In this document: piece after piece, positions 6,582-15,220 of the stretch
Numbering within the stretch: position 1 is the stretch's first letter
How the letters are laid out: each line of letters starts with the position of its first letter
DNA from: Bacteroidetes bacterium HGW-Bacteroidetes-1
GTDB taxonomy: Bacteria; Bacteroidota; Bacteroidia; Bacteroidales; F082
Direction: 5' to 3'
NCBI GenBank assembly: GCA_002842755.1
Contig: PHDU01000010.1
Location: 1 to 64,000 of the forward strand
Length of the DNA stretch: 64,000 nt
Notes under the pieces: generated by a model
The model's input: only the letters and a program-made list of their open reading frames with translations
The model's database searches: none
What the model was told of the DNA's origin: nothing
Program-made: the position numbers and the translations under genes

Positions 6582-9251
6582 TTAATCAACGATATTTATC
6601 AATCTGACGGCATCGAGCATAAAGGTGTTCACATCGAAATTCATATTTTCATTTTCAGGTGAAATGAAATCAAGCGAAAGATCGTTTCTGCCTTTTTTCA
6701 GATTCACATTCAAAACATTGCTGAAGCCCCAATTGGACCATTCATCAATGCCGCGCTGCGGAAAAACCACTGCTCCCACCCTTTCGTCATCGACAAAAAG
6801 GCTACGGATGCCACATTTATTGTCTGTATTCACAGGTCCTGATCCATTGGAATACCTAAATGAAATGGCATAAGGGCCTACTTCCTTTGCATTAACAGTA
6901 AAGCTGAAACGTGCATTTTCAGTTTTGGTGAACGCTGCAAAACCTTTGCCCGTAAAACCTCTGTATGGCAAATCGGACATAGGGGTAAAATCTTCTGCCT
7001 GGATTTCCATAAATGCAGTCTGCGGGTATCTCACAAGAGGTTCGCATGAAAATGATTCAAGATTATCGCTGTTTAAAGCAGTCACCATATATTCCTCGAA
7101 AGCCATTACAGGACCGAGACTTAATTCATTCTGTGAGATTCTTGTCAGTTCAACGTCATTTTTGTAGATGATAAACTCTGCTTTTTCATCTGGATGTGAA
7201 ATATGCAGTGTTTCATTGACAATACTGCAAACAGGGTCAACGTTAGAGAAAAGAACTTCTTTTTTGTTGAAAGAATGTTGTTCCTTGCTTCCACCCATTT
7301 TGATGATCAGCATATGATGCCCTGTGAGGTCAGCAGGAATGAAGTTTTTGTCTGTCTTTTCTCCGTTGAGTTCGAAAGAAAGCACCTCATGGCCTGTGCC
7401 AACGATAACTATATCGAGTGTGGCATTGCGGTATGGAAAGGCCTTCAACGATTTGTCTCCCTGAAGCATTTCCGGGATAAAAGGCTTGAAATGAAGCCCG
7501 TCCACCTGATAATCCATGCCGAAATACACTTTCAGCACCAACGACAGATTGGCTGCTACGCTCCACAACTGTCGATCGGAATTGATCGCCGTTCCTTTAT
7601 AATCGCCTGTGGTAGCGACAAAATTCTCTTTGTTGGTGGCAAACAATGCTGCTTGTCTGTACATGGCGGCTATGCTTTGGATCACTGCAGCCTCATTCTT
7701 TGTTTTTGCTGCGGCGAGTGTCCAATAACCCTGCACAAAAGGCCAGATGCCGTTGTTGTGATAGGGTTGAATGCCCGGGATCTGCGGCCATATCGAAGGG
7801 ATTCCAAATTCTGAAACGGGGGTTGAATTCACAATAAGTTGCTGTTGGGCTGCATCGGGGATATCGAAAAGTACCGACAATGCTTCACCCAGCGCTTCTG
7901 CCCTTGGCGAGACAATGCTATGATTTCTTCCATAGATATATTGTGCATAATAGCCCTGCTCAGGCAACCAAAGCTGCTTGTTGATGCCTGCCCCAACCAA
8001 AGTTGCGATGGAATCATACGCCGCATAAGGTTGATTCAGTTGCTGAGCCATCATCGATAGGATGCGGTTCATCTGATAATGCACTGCGTTTGTTCCAAGA
8101 TTCTGTGAGGCATAAATATCCACCGGAAGCATCCATTTCGGATAGGTTTGTTCGCGCCAGTCGAGGAAGGATGATTCACCAAAATACAGGCCTGTTTTTT
8201 GATTGAAAGCCACTTTCATATCGTCTTTCCAGGTATTTTGCAGTATTTCGAAGGCTTCTCCAAGCCACTGCTGATCGCCCGTAACGAGATATACTTCCCA
8301 GGCTGCAATCGCCCATACCGTGCGGTCGGTGGATGCCGGCCACGATCCGCCTGTTCCTGTGTCCTGTATGATGCGTTTGTTCTTCACTTTATGCATTAGA
8401 CTTGTCTTTGAAGCCTCAGGATGCATAGCTGCAAAAGCCAGATGAATGGCATAACTGATGTCGCGCGTCCATACGCCACCCCACTCTTTTCCGGCCATAA
8501 ATGCTCCGTCGGGACGAATGTTCAGCAGCATTTCATCAAGCGACATCCTGTAAAGTGCATCTATCAAGGACTGACCGGAGGTGTATTGCGGAAATACTGA
8601 AATATCCTGCGACAGCTTCCATCTTCTTTCGGCTGCATCGTTGAGGTCGGGATTCATGTTTATTTCGGCCTCAAAAATACCATCTCCGTCGGGGTCTTTC
8701 AGGGCATAGGCGGGTGTATTGAGCAGGTTTTCAAAGTCCCACGACAATACGCCCGTTCCTCCTGCGATATACACGCCTTTGAAATCTTCTTTATACAATC
8801 TGTCGCCATTGAAGAAGGTATAATAGCCATCGGTTTCAAAAGCTTCAAACACATGGCGCATATCAAGGCGGATTTTCCAGATGGTGTTCACCGGTATATA
8901 GCCTTCCGCATTCGTTGTGTCGATGCTTTGTTCGCCAAAACGTATCAGGGGCGAGATGCTCAGACCATTTTCGGGCCTGAGGGTAATCAGGTGATCTTTG
9001 CCGGAGATCATCTCATTGTCGCGGCTGTTGATACTGAACTTGAAGGCGAAGGTAGCATTCAAAAAGGCGTTGACAGGACTTTGGTAGTCCGATATAATTT
9101 CATTGGCTGAAACCATCTTTGCGGTATAAGAACCCTGCTCCACTCTATCAGCATAAACAGTAAATTTTTCTGACTGAAAAAGTACATTGTTTTGTTTGCA
9201 GGAGGCAAAGAACAAGCTAAAAATAATCGGAACAAAAAAGTATTTTTTCAT
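6582..9251 (-). CDS. Six-hairpin glycoside hydrolase lipoprotein with C-terminal CBM-like domain
   Basis: The 889-residue protein begins with a lipoprotein signal (FFASC, Cys18). The first 230 residues are beta-rich. Residues about 230-620 form an (alpha/alpha)6 barrel of the MGH1/GH63-like superfamily, marked by GGVWTRDISYAIHLA, GTGGSWPASTDRTVWAIAAWEVY, FGESSFLDWREQTYPKW, GIPSIWPQIPG and NNGIWPFVQGYW. The last 150 residues contain a beta-sandwich like CBM6/35 domains (MEIQAEDF, YAISFRYSNGSG, MLDAVRLINI). It is the last gene of the dextran-type PUL, 4 bp after GH31, so an exo-acting or debranching role on alpha-glucan is likely. I cannot give the exact GH family, and the substrate is inferred only from the neighbours. 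Confidence 0.72.
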   Translation of the reverse strand: MKKYFFVPIIFSLFFASCKQNNVLFQSEKFTVYADRVEQGSYTAKMVSANEIISDYQSPVNAFLNATFAFKFSINSRDNEMISGKDHLITLRPENGLSISPLIRFGEQSIDTTNAEGYIPVNTIWKIRLDMRHVFEAFETDGYYTFFNGDRLYKEDFKGVYIAGGTGVLSWDFENLLNTPAYALKDPDGDGIFEAEINMNPDLNDAAERRWKLSQDISVFPQYTSGQSLIDALYRMSLDEMLLNIRPDGAFMAGKEWGGVWTRDISYAIHLAFAAMHPEASKTSLMHKVKNKRIIQDTGTGGSWPASTDRTVWAIAAWEVYLVTGDQQWLGEAFEILQNTWKDDMKVAFNQKTGLYFGESSFLDWREQTYPKWMLPVDIYASQNLGTNAVHYQMNRILSMMAQQLNQPYAAYDSIATLVGAGINKQLWLPEQGYYAQYIYGRNHSIVSPRAEALGEALSVLFDIPDAAQQQLIVNSTPVSEFGIPSIWPQIPGIQPYHNNGIWPFVQGYWTLAAAKTKNEAAVIQSIAAMYRQAALFATNKENFVATTGDYKGTAINSDRQLWSVAANLSLVLKVYFGMDYQVDGLHFKPFIPEMLQGDKSLKAFPYRNATLDIVIVGTGHEVLSFELNGEKTDKNFIPADLTGHHMLIIKMGGSKEQHSFNKKEVLFSNVDPVCSIVNETLHISHPDEKAEFIIYKNDVELTRISQNELSLGPVMAFEEYMVTALNSDNLESFSCEPLVRYPQTAFMEIQAEDFTPMSDLPYRGFTGKGFAAFTKTENARFSFTVNAKEVGPYAISFRYSNGSGPVNTDNKCGIRSLFVDDERVGAVVFPQRGIDEWSNWGFSNVLNVNLKKGRNDLSLDFISPENENMNFDVNTFMLDAVRLINIVD

Positions 9252-9255
9252 AGCT

Positions 9256-11763
9256 TTAGAAGTTTACGGATATTTCCTGATGAAGTAAATCATCCTTCAA
9301 AACGATCACACAGACTCTTTCTTCTTCATCCCATGACCAGAAAGCATTGTGTTGTTTTTCGTTCAAAGCAATTTCATTTTTTGAGGTTTTTCGGCTTGAA
9401 AGTTTTTTTCCGTTCAAAGAAACTGCTTTCGGTTTAGCAGGAACATAGGTTTTAATTATAAAATTTCTTTCGGGTGTGGTTGGAAAACCATTGCTATATA
9501 TACTGTTCAGGCTAATCGCCAATATTGATTTTTGGTTTTTGTCAGTGATTTCGGTTTTTCTGAAAATATCAACTTTATAATCGTTTGTTGTGCCGTCATC
9601 TTCGTACAAGACAAAAGATGATGTTCGGCCTTCCGATGGAAGAAATAATTCGATAATGACTGGATAATCCTTCTTTTCTCCGATATATTGCATGTCAGGC
9701 ATCGTTGGAATGATTGCGCCTTTTTTTACAAAAACCGGTATCTGATGCAGTGGTGCATCAACTTCAATCCAACGCTTTCCTTTGTAAAAATTCTGTTTAT
9801 TGTTATAGTCAATCCATTCTCCCTGTGGCAGATAAACTTCTTTGGTCACTACATTTTCTTCAACCACAGGTGCAACAATCATTTCAGCACCAAGCAAAAA
9901 TTGATGTTCAGCATTAACAGCTTCTTTATCATCGGGATACTCAATTAGCATAGCCCTCATCAGAGGAAGCCCTGTTTCCCATGCCTCACGTGCATAGCTG
10001 TAAAAGTATGGATGCAACCTGTATTTGAGTTCGATATTTTCTTTGACGATACTTTCCACTTCCGGGCCAAAAGCCCATGGTTCAACTGCATTATCGCCCT
10101 CATGATGCGCTCTGCTTAACGGGTTAAACAAACTAAACTGCATCCATCTGATGTATAATTCGGAGAAAGCGGCGTAATCCAGAATATCGCCACAATAGCC
10201 TGAAATATCGGTTGCCCAGAATGGAATCAGACCCATTCCGGCTGAAAGCGCCAATGGAATTTGTCCGGCAAGACTGTTCCAGCCCTCGTTTACATTTTGC
10301 CCGTTGCCTGCATCACCTGACCAACCAAAGGTGTAACGTTGCAGCCCTGCATACGCAGAACGCGTCATTTGAAAAATACGTTGGTTTGGATTGTGTTTTT
10401 CGAATTGTTCCGTGACAACTTTATCCCAGGTCAGACCATAAACGTTATGAATTTCATCATGCATTCCCAGGTGATGCTTCATGAAAAGGCGGTCAATATC
10501 CTCTTCATTGCTCCAGGCCGGTTCACCCATATCAGTCCAGAAACCTTTGACACCAATAGATACAGGTTTTTGCTGGTAATCGCCCCACCAGTCTGCTACG
10601 GCAGGTATCGTAAAATCCACAATACCACAATTTCCTCCCCAGGGCCAAGGCATATCATAGGACTTTTCATTTCGGGTATCTTTGGTGAAATATCCAAGGG
10701 AATCAGCTTCTTTCCACTGCTTTACGTTTGCCTGTGAAATTACAGGGTCTTGTGAAACGATCATTTTGAAGCCATATTCTCCGAGTTCTTTCAGCATAGC
10801 GGCCGGATTCTGATAATTATTTTTACGCCATTCGAAATCCTGCAGGTACTGCGTCCAACCAATATCCTGATAAATTATATCACAGGGAATCTTTCTCTTT
10901 CTAAATTCATCAGCGACTTCTCTGGCCTGCATTTCCCTGGTATATAAACCCCTGCATTGAGAAAAGCCAAAAGCCCAGTTTGGTGGCATGATAGGTTTTC
11001 CTGTTAGCCCGGTATACCTGCCAATGATTTGTTTATAGGAAGGCCCAAAGATGAAATAAAAATACATCTCACCACCCAGTGCTCCAAAACTCAGACGGTC
11101 GGTTTGTTTTTCGCCAAAATCAAAACTGCTTTTATACGTATTGTCAAAGAAGATTCCGTAACCAAAATTACTCATAAAGAAAGGAATGCTTTTGTAAAGC
11201 GGATCTTCATCAGGCACATAACAAGGTTTATCGCTGTTCCACATTCGATAGCTTTTACCGCGGCGGTTGAGGCTTCCACCTTTTTCACCCAGACCATAAA
11301 TCGCTTCATCAGGCCTGAGCATCATCGAAACCTGCTTGCTTTCGCCATCGCTGACAAACCCTTCTGCAAGCGTTTCAAGCAGTAGCTTTTGGTATTTGTC
11401 GTAGAACCTCATCTGAAATGGCGATTTTATTATTCTTATAATCAGTTCGCTTGTATAAATCTCATAACTGCCTGAAAGTTCAGCGAGATTTAGTTTCTCC
11501 GTTATATCAACTTCTTCGTTTAAAACAGCAAATGACTTGTTGTTTCGTTGAAATTGACCATTTTCCATCCATACGCTGATGATGCCCGGGCTTAATTGCT
11601 GAAGCATAACCTGAATACTGTCGTTGCAATGAAAAACAGCTTTGTCTCCTTCTACTTCAACTGACTTACAGGATTGAAGAATATTCTTTTCGGATTCCTG
11701 TGCAAAAGATGTATAAAATACTAAAAACGAAAATATTAGGGTTAAAATATATTTTTCTTTCAT
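9256..11763 (-). CDS. Glycoside hydrolase family 31 (alpha-glucosidase-type)
   Basis: This 835-residue enzyme has a cleavable signal peptide (about 22 residues, ending SFAQ). The N-terminal beta-sandwich is followed by the (beta/alpha)8 barrel with the GH31 nucleophile in GFWTDMGEP (Asp411) and the acid/base Asp484 in FGWSGDAGNG. C-terminal beta domains and the GAEMIVAPV segment follow, as in the family. GH31 enzymes release glucose or xylose from non-reducing ends of alpha-linked oligosaccharides. Beside GH66, SusCD and the SusE/F protein, an alpha-1,6-glucosidase that finishes isomaltooligosaccharides is the best guess; the same GH31-GH66-SGBP-SusD-SusC order is known from the Bacteroides thetaiotaomicron dextran PUL. 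Activity on xylosides cannot be excluded from sequence alone. Confidence 0.9.
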   Translation of the reverse strand: MKEKYILTLIFSFLVFYTSFAQESEKNILQSCKSVEVEGDKAVFHCNDSIQVMLQQLSPGIISVWMENGQFQRNNKSFAVLNEEVDITEKLNLAELSGSYEIYTSELIIRIIKSPFQMRFYDKYQKLLLETLAEGFVSDGESKQVSMMLRPDEAIYGLGEKGGSLNRRGKSYRMWNSDKPCYVPDEDPLYKSIPFFMSNFGYGIFFDNTYKSSFDFGEKQTDRLSFGALGGEMYFYFIFGPSYKQIIGRYTGLTGKPIMPPNWAFGFSQCRGLYTREMQAREVADEFRKRKIPCDIIYQDIGWTQYLQDFEWRKNNYQNPAAMLKELGEYGFKMIVSQDPVISQANVKQWKEADSLGYFTKDTRNEKSYDMPWPWGGNCGIVDFTIPAVADWWGDYQQKPVSIGVKGFWTDMGEPAWSNEEDIDRLFMKHHLGMHDEIHNVYGLTWDKVVTEQFEKHNPNQRIFQMTRSAYAGLQRYTFGWSGDAGNGQNVNEGWNSLAGQIPLALSAGMGLIPFWATDISGYCGDILDYAAFSELYIRWMQFSLFNPLSRAHHEGDNAVEPWAFGPEVESIVKENIELKYRLHPYFYSYAREAWETGLPLMRAMLIEYPDDKEAVNAEHQFLLGAEMIVAPVVEENVVTKEVYLPQGEWIDYNNKQNFYKGKRWIEVDAPLHQIPVFVKKGAIIPTMPDMQYIGEKKDYPVIIELFLPSEGRTSSFVLYEDDGTTNDYKVDIFRKTEITDKNQKSILAISLNSIYSNGFPTTPERNFIIKTYVPAKPKAVSLNGKKLSSRKTSKNEIALNEKQHNAFWSWDEEERVCVIVLKDDLLHQEISVNF

Positions 11764-11878
11764 TTCTAAGTTTGATTAAAAACAGGGTTTTTGTAAAAAA
11801 TGAAAAAGACAGCTTTTTGAATTGTATCTAAAAAGCAGAAACCTAAAAGTAGCACAAATTACAAGCCTTTGAGAGAGA

Positions 11879-13633
11879 TTAATACTCCAACACAATCATA
11901 TCCCAGAAATACAAAACAGGAATTTTAATCGATACTTTTCCGCTACTTTGTGTAAAATCAAGTGTAAGCGGGACGCCTTGCTGATGATCTGGCGATGCAA
12001 ACCAGATGCTTTTTACAGGTCTTTCTGAGGTAATATCAAGTTCAATATCGGTGTAACGTTGCGGATAAGGCTGCGTTCCGTTGTTATCGCGCCAAAGCAT
12101 TGATGTAGCCGAACCGAAATTAATAAGGTGAACAACCTGTTTATCGTTCAGTAGCCGGCCAAAACCTGCAATTTCTCCGCTTTGCGGAGGCCATGCTGAC
12201 ACCTGAAACTTATTATCGGTGCATTGCACAGACAGATTATTCATTTCGCCCCCATCTCTGAGGAGATTCTGATAAGCTGTTTGAAAATCATAATAAGCAA
12301 CCATTGCATCGCGAAGGTCGCCCCTCATCTGCAGGTTATTGTTTGGAAAATATTCTTTTCCAAGCATATGCTCACCCAATTCGAGGTGGCTTCCTCCAAA
12401 AGAAAGTATAACAGCATTGGTAATAAGTACGCCTGGTGTATTAAAAAAGCCCTGACCGGAAGCAAGGTCGTAATTCATATAGGCTGCCAGAACAGAATTT
12501 TTTGTGTGACCTGCAAAAGCATCATTGTCCGAAATTATATTTGCCAGTTGTTGGTAACTACTGTTAGGATTCCAAACTTCAGAATAAAGAAAATCTACAG
12601 GCGCTGTAGCTATCTGTTGTTGAGCATACTGGTTCACTGCATTCATTACATGATACTTAGAAGGCGCTGTATTTTTCATTTCAGTCACAAAACTATTAAA
12701 TGCAGAAGGTAAATCAACAAGCTGTCCGTTGTAATTGTATAGATTCTGATTTCTGTTTCCCAGTTGATCGATATGGAAACCGTCAAAATCAAGCACCTGA
12801 TAAACATCACTATTTCGTCCGGCAAGATAATTCTGCCAGTCCACATTAGAGGGGTCAGTCAGATATATATTACTGCGAAACACCGGAGGGGGAAGTGGAT
12901 GGAAATCCTTTTCCGTGTGATTTGTATTTTTAAACAGATACCATTCTTCCAAAACTCCATCCGCTGCTGCTGAGTTCAATGCGCCATAAGCAAGATTATA
13001 TGACATAGACTTCATTCCCCGCATATGGGCTCCATCAATGTATGCTTTAACTGTGGTGAAATAGTTATCGCGGTTTGCGATATCTTTCCAGACAGCCGCT
13101 GGTTGATACACATCTCCTGCCAAGGGTTTGTGATGATCAAAATGCCAGTCATAAAACTGTATTCCATTGATACGGTGCCGCAAAAGATTGTCCAGAATAA
13201 TTGAAACCGACTGCGATGACATCTGAGGAAACTTGGATAAAAAACCATACCGCGGAAATTTTGTCCATTCAGACGAAACATCAATTGCAATACTGGCTAA
13301 GACTACTTCAGACTGGTTTTCAGTTATATATATTTCAGCCAGATATCCTTTAAAATCCGTTGAGGGTGGTGTCCATTGCCATTCAGTGCTGCTAACAGCT
13401 TTTTCTTCAAGCACTTGATTCAGATGTCGGTATCTGATTTTTGCGCCTGCAGGAACATTCTTCAATGCTTTGAAAACAACCATCTCGCCTGGCTGATATA
13501 TCGCCTTATCAGTCAAAATATTATGACTATTAAACAAAGCACCTGGAGGCACTATTTCTTTTGGTTCATCTTTCTTGCAAGAGAAAAGAGTAATGGCCAA
13601 AATGAACAGAAAGAATGGTTTTAAAACGCGCAT
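11879..13633 (-). CDS. Glycoside hydrolase family 66 (dextranase-like) lipoprotein
   Basis: I choose the ATG at 13633 (584 residues), because a lipoprotein signal starts there (FFLFILAITLFSC, Cys19) and the upstream 23 codons overlap a terminator-like hairpin. An N-terminal beta domain precedes the barrel, which begins FPRYGFLSKF with LLRHRINGIQFYDWHFDHH. The likely nucleophile is Asp289 in FDGFHIDQLGNR and the likely acid Glu352 in FLYSEVWNP; this order and spacing resemble GH66 dextranases. A C-terminal beta domain ends the protein. GH66 enzymes cut alpha-1,6-glucan internally (dextranase) or make cycloisomaltooligosaccharides. No CITase-type CBM35 insertion is evident, so plain dextranase is favoured. 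The lipid anchor fits a surface enzyme feeding SusCD. Confidence 0.88.
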   Translation of the reverse strand: MRVLKPFFLFILAITLFSCKKDEPKEIVPPGALFNSHNILTDKAIYQPGEMVVFKALKNVPAGAKIRYRHLNQVLEEKAVSSTEWQWTPPSTDFKGYLAEIYITENQSEVVLASIAIDVSSEWTKFPRYGFLSKFPQMSSQSVSIILDNLLRHRINGIQFYDWHFDHHKPLAGDVYQPAAVWKDIANRDNYFTTVKAYIDGAHMRGMKSMSYNLAYGALNSAAADGVLEEWYLFKNTNHTEKDFHPLPPPVFRSNIYLTDPSNVDWQNYLAGRNSDVYQVLDFDGFHIDQLGNRNQNLYNYNGQLVDLPSAFNSFVTEMKNTAPSKYHVMNAVNQYAQQQIATAPVDFLYSEVWNPNSSYQQLANIISDNDAFAGHTKNSVLAAYMNYDLASGQGFFNTPGVLITNAVILSFGGSHLELGEHMLGKEYFPNNNLQMRGDLRDAMVAYYDFQTAYQNLLRDGGEMNNLSVQCTDNKFQVSAWPPQSGEIAGFGRLLNDKQVVHLINFGSATSMLWRDNNGTQPYPQRYTDIELDITSERPVKSIWFASPDHQQGVPLTLDFTQSSGKVSIKIPVLYFWDMIVLEY

Positions 13634-13667
13634 AAAACGAAATACATTTTTGTAAAAATAATTGAAA

Positions 13668-13696
13668 AAGGGTTGCCTTGCATTAAGGCAACCCTT
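13668..13696 (-). terminator. Intra-PUL terminator/attenuator hairpin between SusE/F and GH66
   Basis: A perfect 12-bp inverted repeat, AAGGGTTGCCTT (13668-13679) and its complement (13685-13696), encloses a 5-nt loop. On the minus strand it is followed by TTTTT (13669-13665), the form of an intrinsic terminator. It lies after the SusE/F stop and before the GH66 start. A motif reading GTTAGTGAGTT on the minus strand (13707-13717) precedes it and is shared with the second PUL. Confidence 0.8.
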
Positions 13697-13720
13697 AACC
13701 ACATTGAACTCACTAACCTA

Positions 13721-15163
13721 TTACCTTTGCTGGATACTTATAGCCAAAGTTTCCAGATTAGCTACAATTCTATAGTTTCCGGCATTGGTAATATTCCATT
13801 TATTATCGTCAGGGTCGCCCCCCCTGTGGCGATACATTTCAGTATCACTTACTCTCATATACATATCCTGACCCCAATCGCTTCGCCTGTTTACAGGAAA
13901 TTTAAACTCACCCTCAACCATCGGACCTTCGTAGGTAAAAATACAGCCATCTTCATTGTCTTCAATCAGCTGAATGGAATTTGTAATGTCCCATTCTATT
14001 GGAGTTGCGCTTCCTACCATGTATAATTCCTCTCGATGAATATCAATACTTAAATCTGACAAATTAAGTGTTAATACGTAGAATCCTTTCTTCTCAATTG
14101 CCCATTTATTGTCATCCGGATCTCCGCCATAATGCAGGTACATTGTAGAATCTGTTTCGCGCATAAACATATCCTGACCCCAATCAGCGTTTCTGTTTAC
14201 CGGAAATTTGAACTCGCCTGCAAGAAGAACCCCAATATACCTGAATAAAAATGGATTACTTTCATCTTGCTCCAGCTGAATGGAATTGGTTATATCCCAA
14301 CCATTTGGTGAAGCAGAGCCAACGATATAAAGTGCATCATAAGCTGGCAAATCATATTTTGTTAGTGAAATTGTGAGACTAAGAAGATCTACAACAATTT
14401 TATAAACTGCACCTTCAGTGATTTCAAACTTATCATCCGGCTGCGCATCATCAGTGCGATAAACCAAACTTGTGTTGTCGGCTCCCTTGTTGTAAGAAGG
14501 CAAAAACTGACCGCGTGTAGTGATAAATTTAAACTCACCGGCACCGAGCGCGCCCTTGAATTCAAAAATACCCGGTATGGTGGCATGCGGTTCTAAAGCA
14601 ATGGCATCATCGGCACTCCAACCATTGGGAGAAGCGCTGCCAATAATAAACAATGTTGATGAAACAGGTTTATAGGTCGTAATTGTAACGGTTACAATAT
14701 CAGCGACCTGTGTAGTTTCAGGTGTTGTTAAAACGGTTGCTGTTACTCTTATTTCCAGCGCCACGGTATCACCTGAAGCTACTCCAAAATCTTCAGTAAG
14801 GTGTTGATTAAGTTCAGCAACAGTGAAACTTTTTTCATACACAGCTTTCCCAATACTGAAATCCAGAGGGGAAGCAAAATTGTTTCCTGCCTTATCCATT
14901 TGAAGCAGATAAGAAATTGCGGCTCCCGAACCATCATTTGTACCTGTAGTCCATTGAACAGTTAGTCCGTTCTGCTGATCAAATTTTTGCTGTAGGACAA
15001 TATTTTCTGCAGAGGCAGCAACTTTTAATTCTCCTGCTAATTCTACTTTGTATTCTTCATCTTTTCCGCATGAAACCAATAAGAATAAGAGAAGAAAGCC
15101 CGAAATCAGGAGGTTCAGAAATGATCGGGTCATTTGTTTTTGGAATATATTTTTTGTTCTCAT
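13721..15163 (-). CDS. SusE/SusF-like surface glycan-binding lipoprotein
   Basis: This 480-residue lipoprotein (LLLFLLVSC, Cys32 of the longest frame; Met11 is an alternative start) has a SusE N-terminal domain (about residues 35-165, with VQWTTGTNDGSGAAISYLLQMD). Three tandem starch-binding domains of about 100 residues follow, each opening with a version of LYIVGSASPNGW and containing GEFKF. The second and third are nearly identical in EFKFPVNR..DWGQDM and GGDPDDNKW, so they arose by recent duplication; the first is diverged. SusE/F proteins hold alpha-glucan at the cell surface. It follows SusD by 57 bp and precedes the GH66 gene across a terminator-like hairpin, matching the place of the SGBP in dextran PULs. 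Confidence 0.9.
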   Translation of the reverse strand: MRTKNIFQKQMTRSFLNLLISGFLLLFLLVSCGKDEEYKVELAGELKVAASAENIVLQQKFDQQNGLTVQWTTGTNDGSGAAISYLLQMDKAGNNFASPLDFSIGKAVYEKSFTVAELNQHLTEDFGVASGDTVALEIRVTATVLTTPETTQVADIVTVTITTYKPVSSTLFIIGSASPNGWSADDAIALEPHATIPGIFEFKGALGAGEFKFITTRGQFLPSYNKGADNTSLVYRTDDAQPDDKFEITEGAVYKIVVDLLSLTISLTKYDLPAYDALYIVGSASPNGWDITNSIQLEQDESNPFLFRYIGVLLAGEFKFPVNRNADWGQDMFMRETDSTMYLHYGGDPDDNKWAIEKKGFYVLTLNLSDLSIDIHREELYMVGSATPIEWDITNSIQLIEDNEDGCIFTYEGPMVEGEFKFPVNRRSDWGQDMYMRVSDTEMYRHRGGDPDDNKWNITNAGNYRIVANLETLAISIQQR

Positions 15164-15220
15164 ATCATGATATTTAACAATCTGACAATTTTTTTTAATG
15201 ATTTAAACTCATAAAACAGT

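Noticed and set aside
7203-7814. 203-codon plus-strand frame opposite the six-hairpin glycosidase
   Set aside because: It lies wholly inside a well-supported gene on the other strand, and its translation has no signal peptide or family features.
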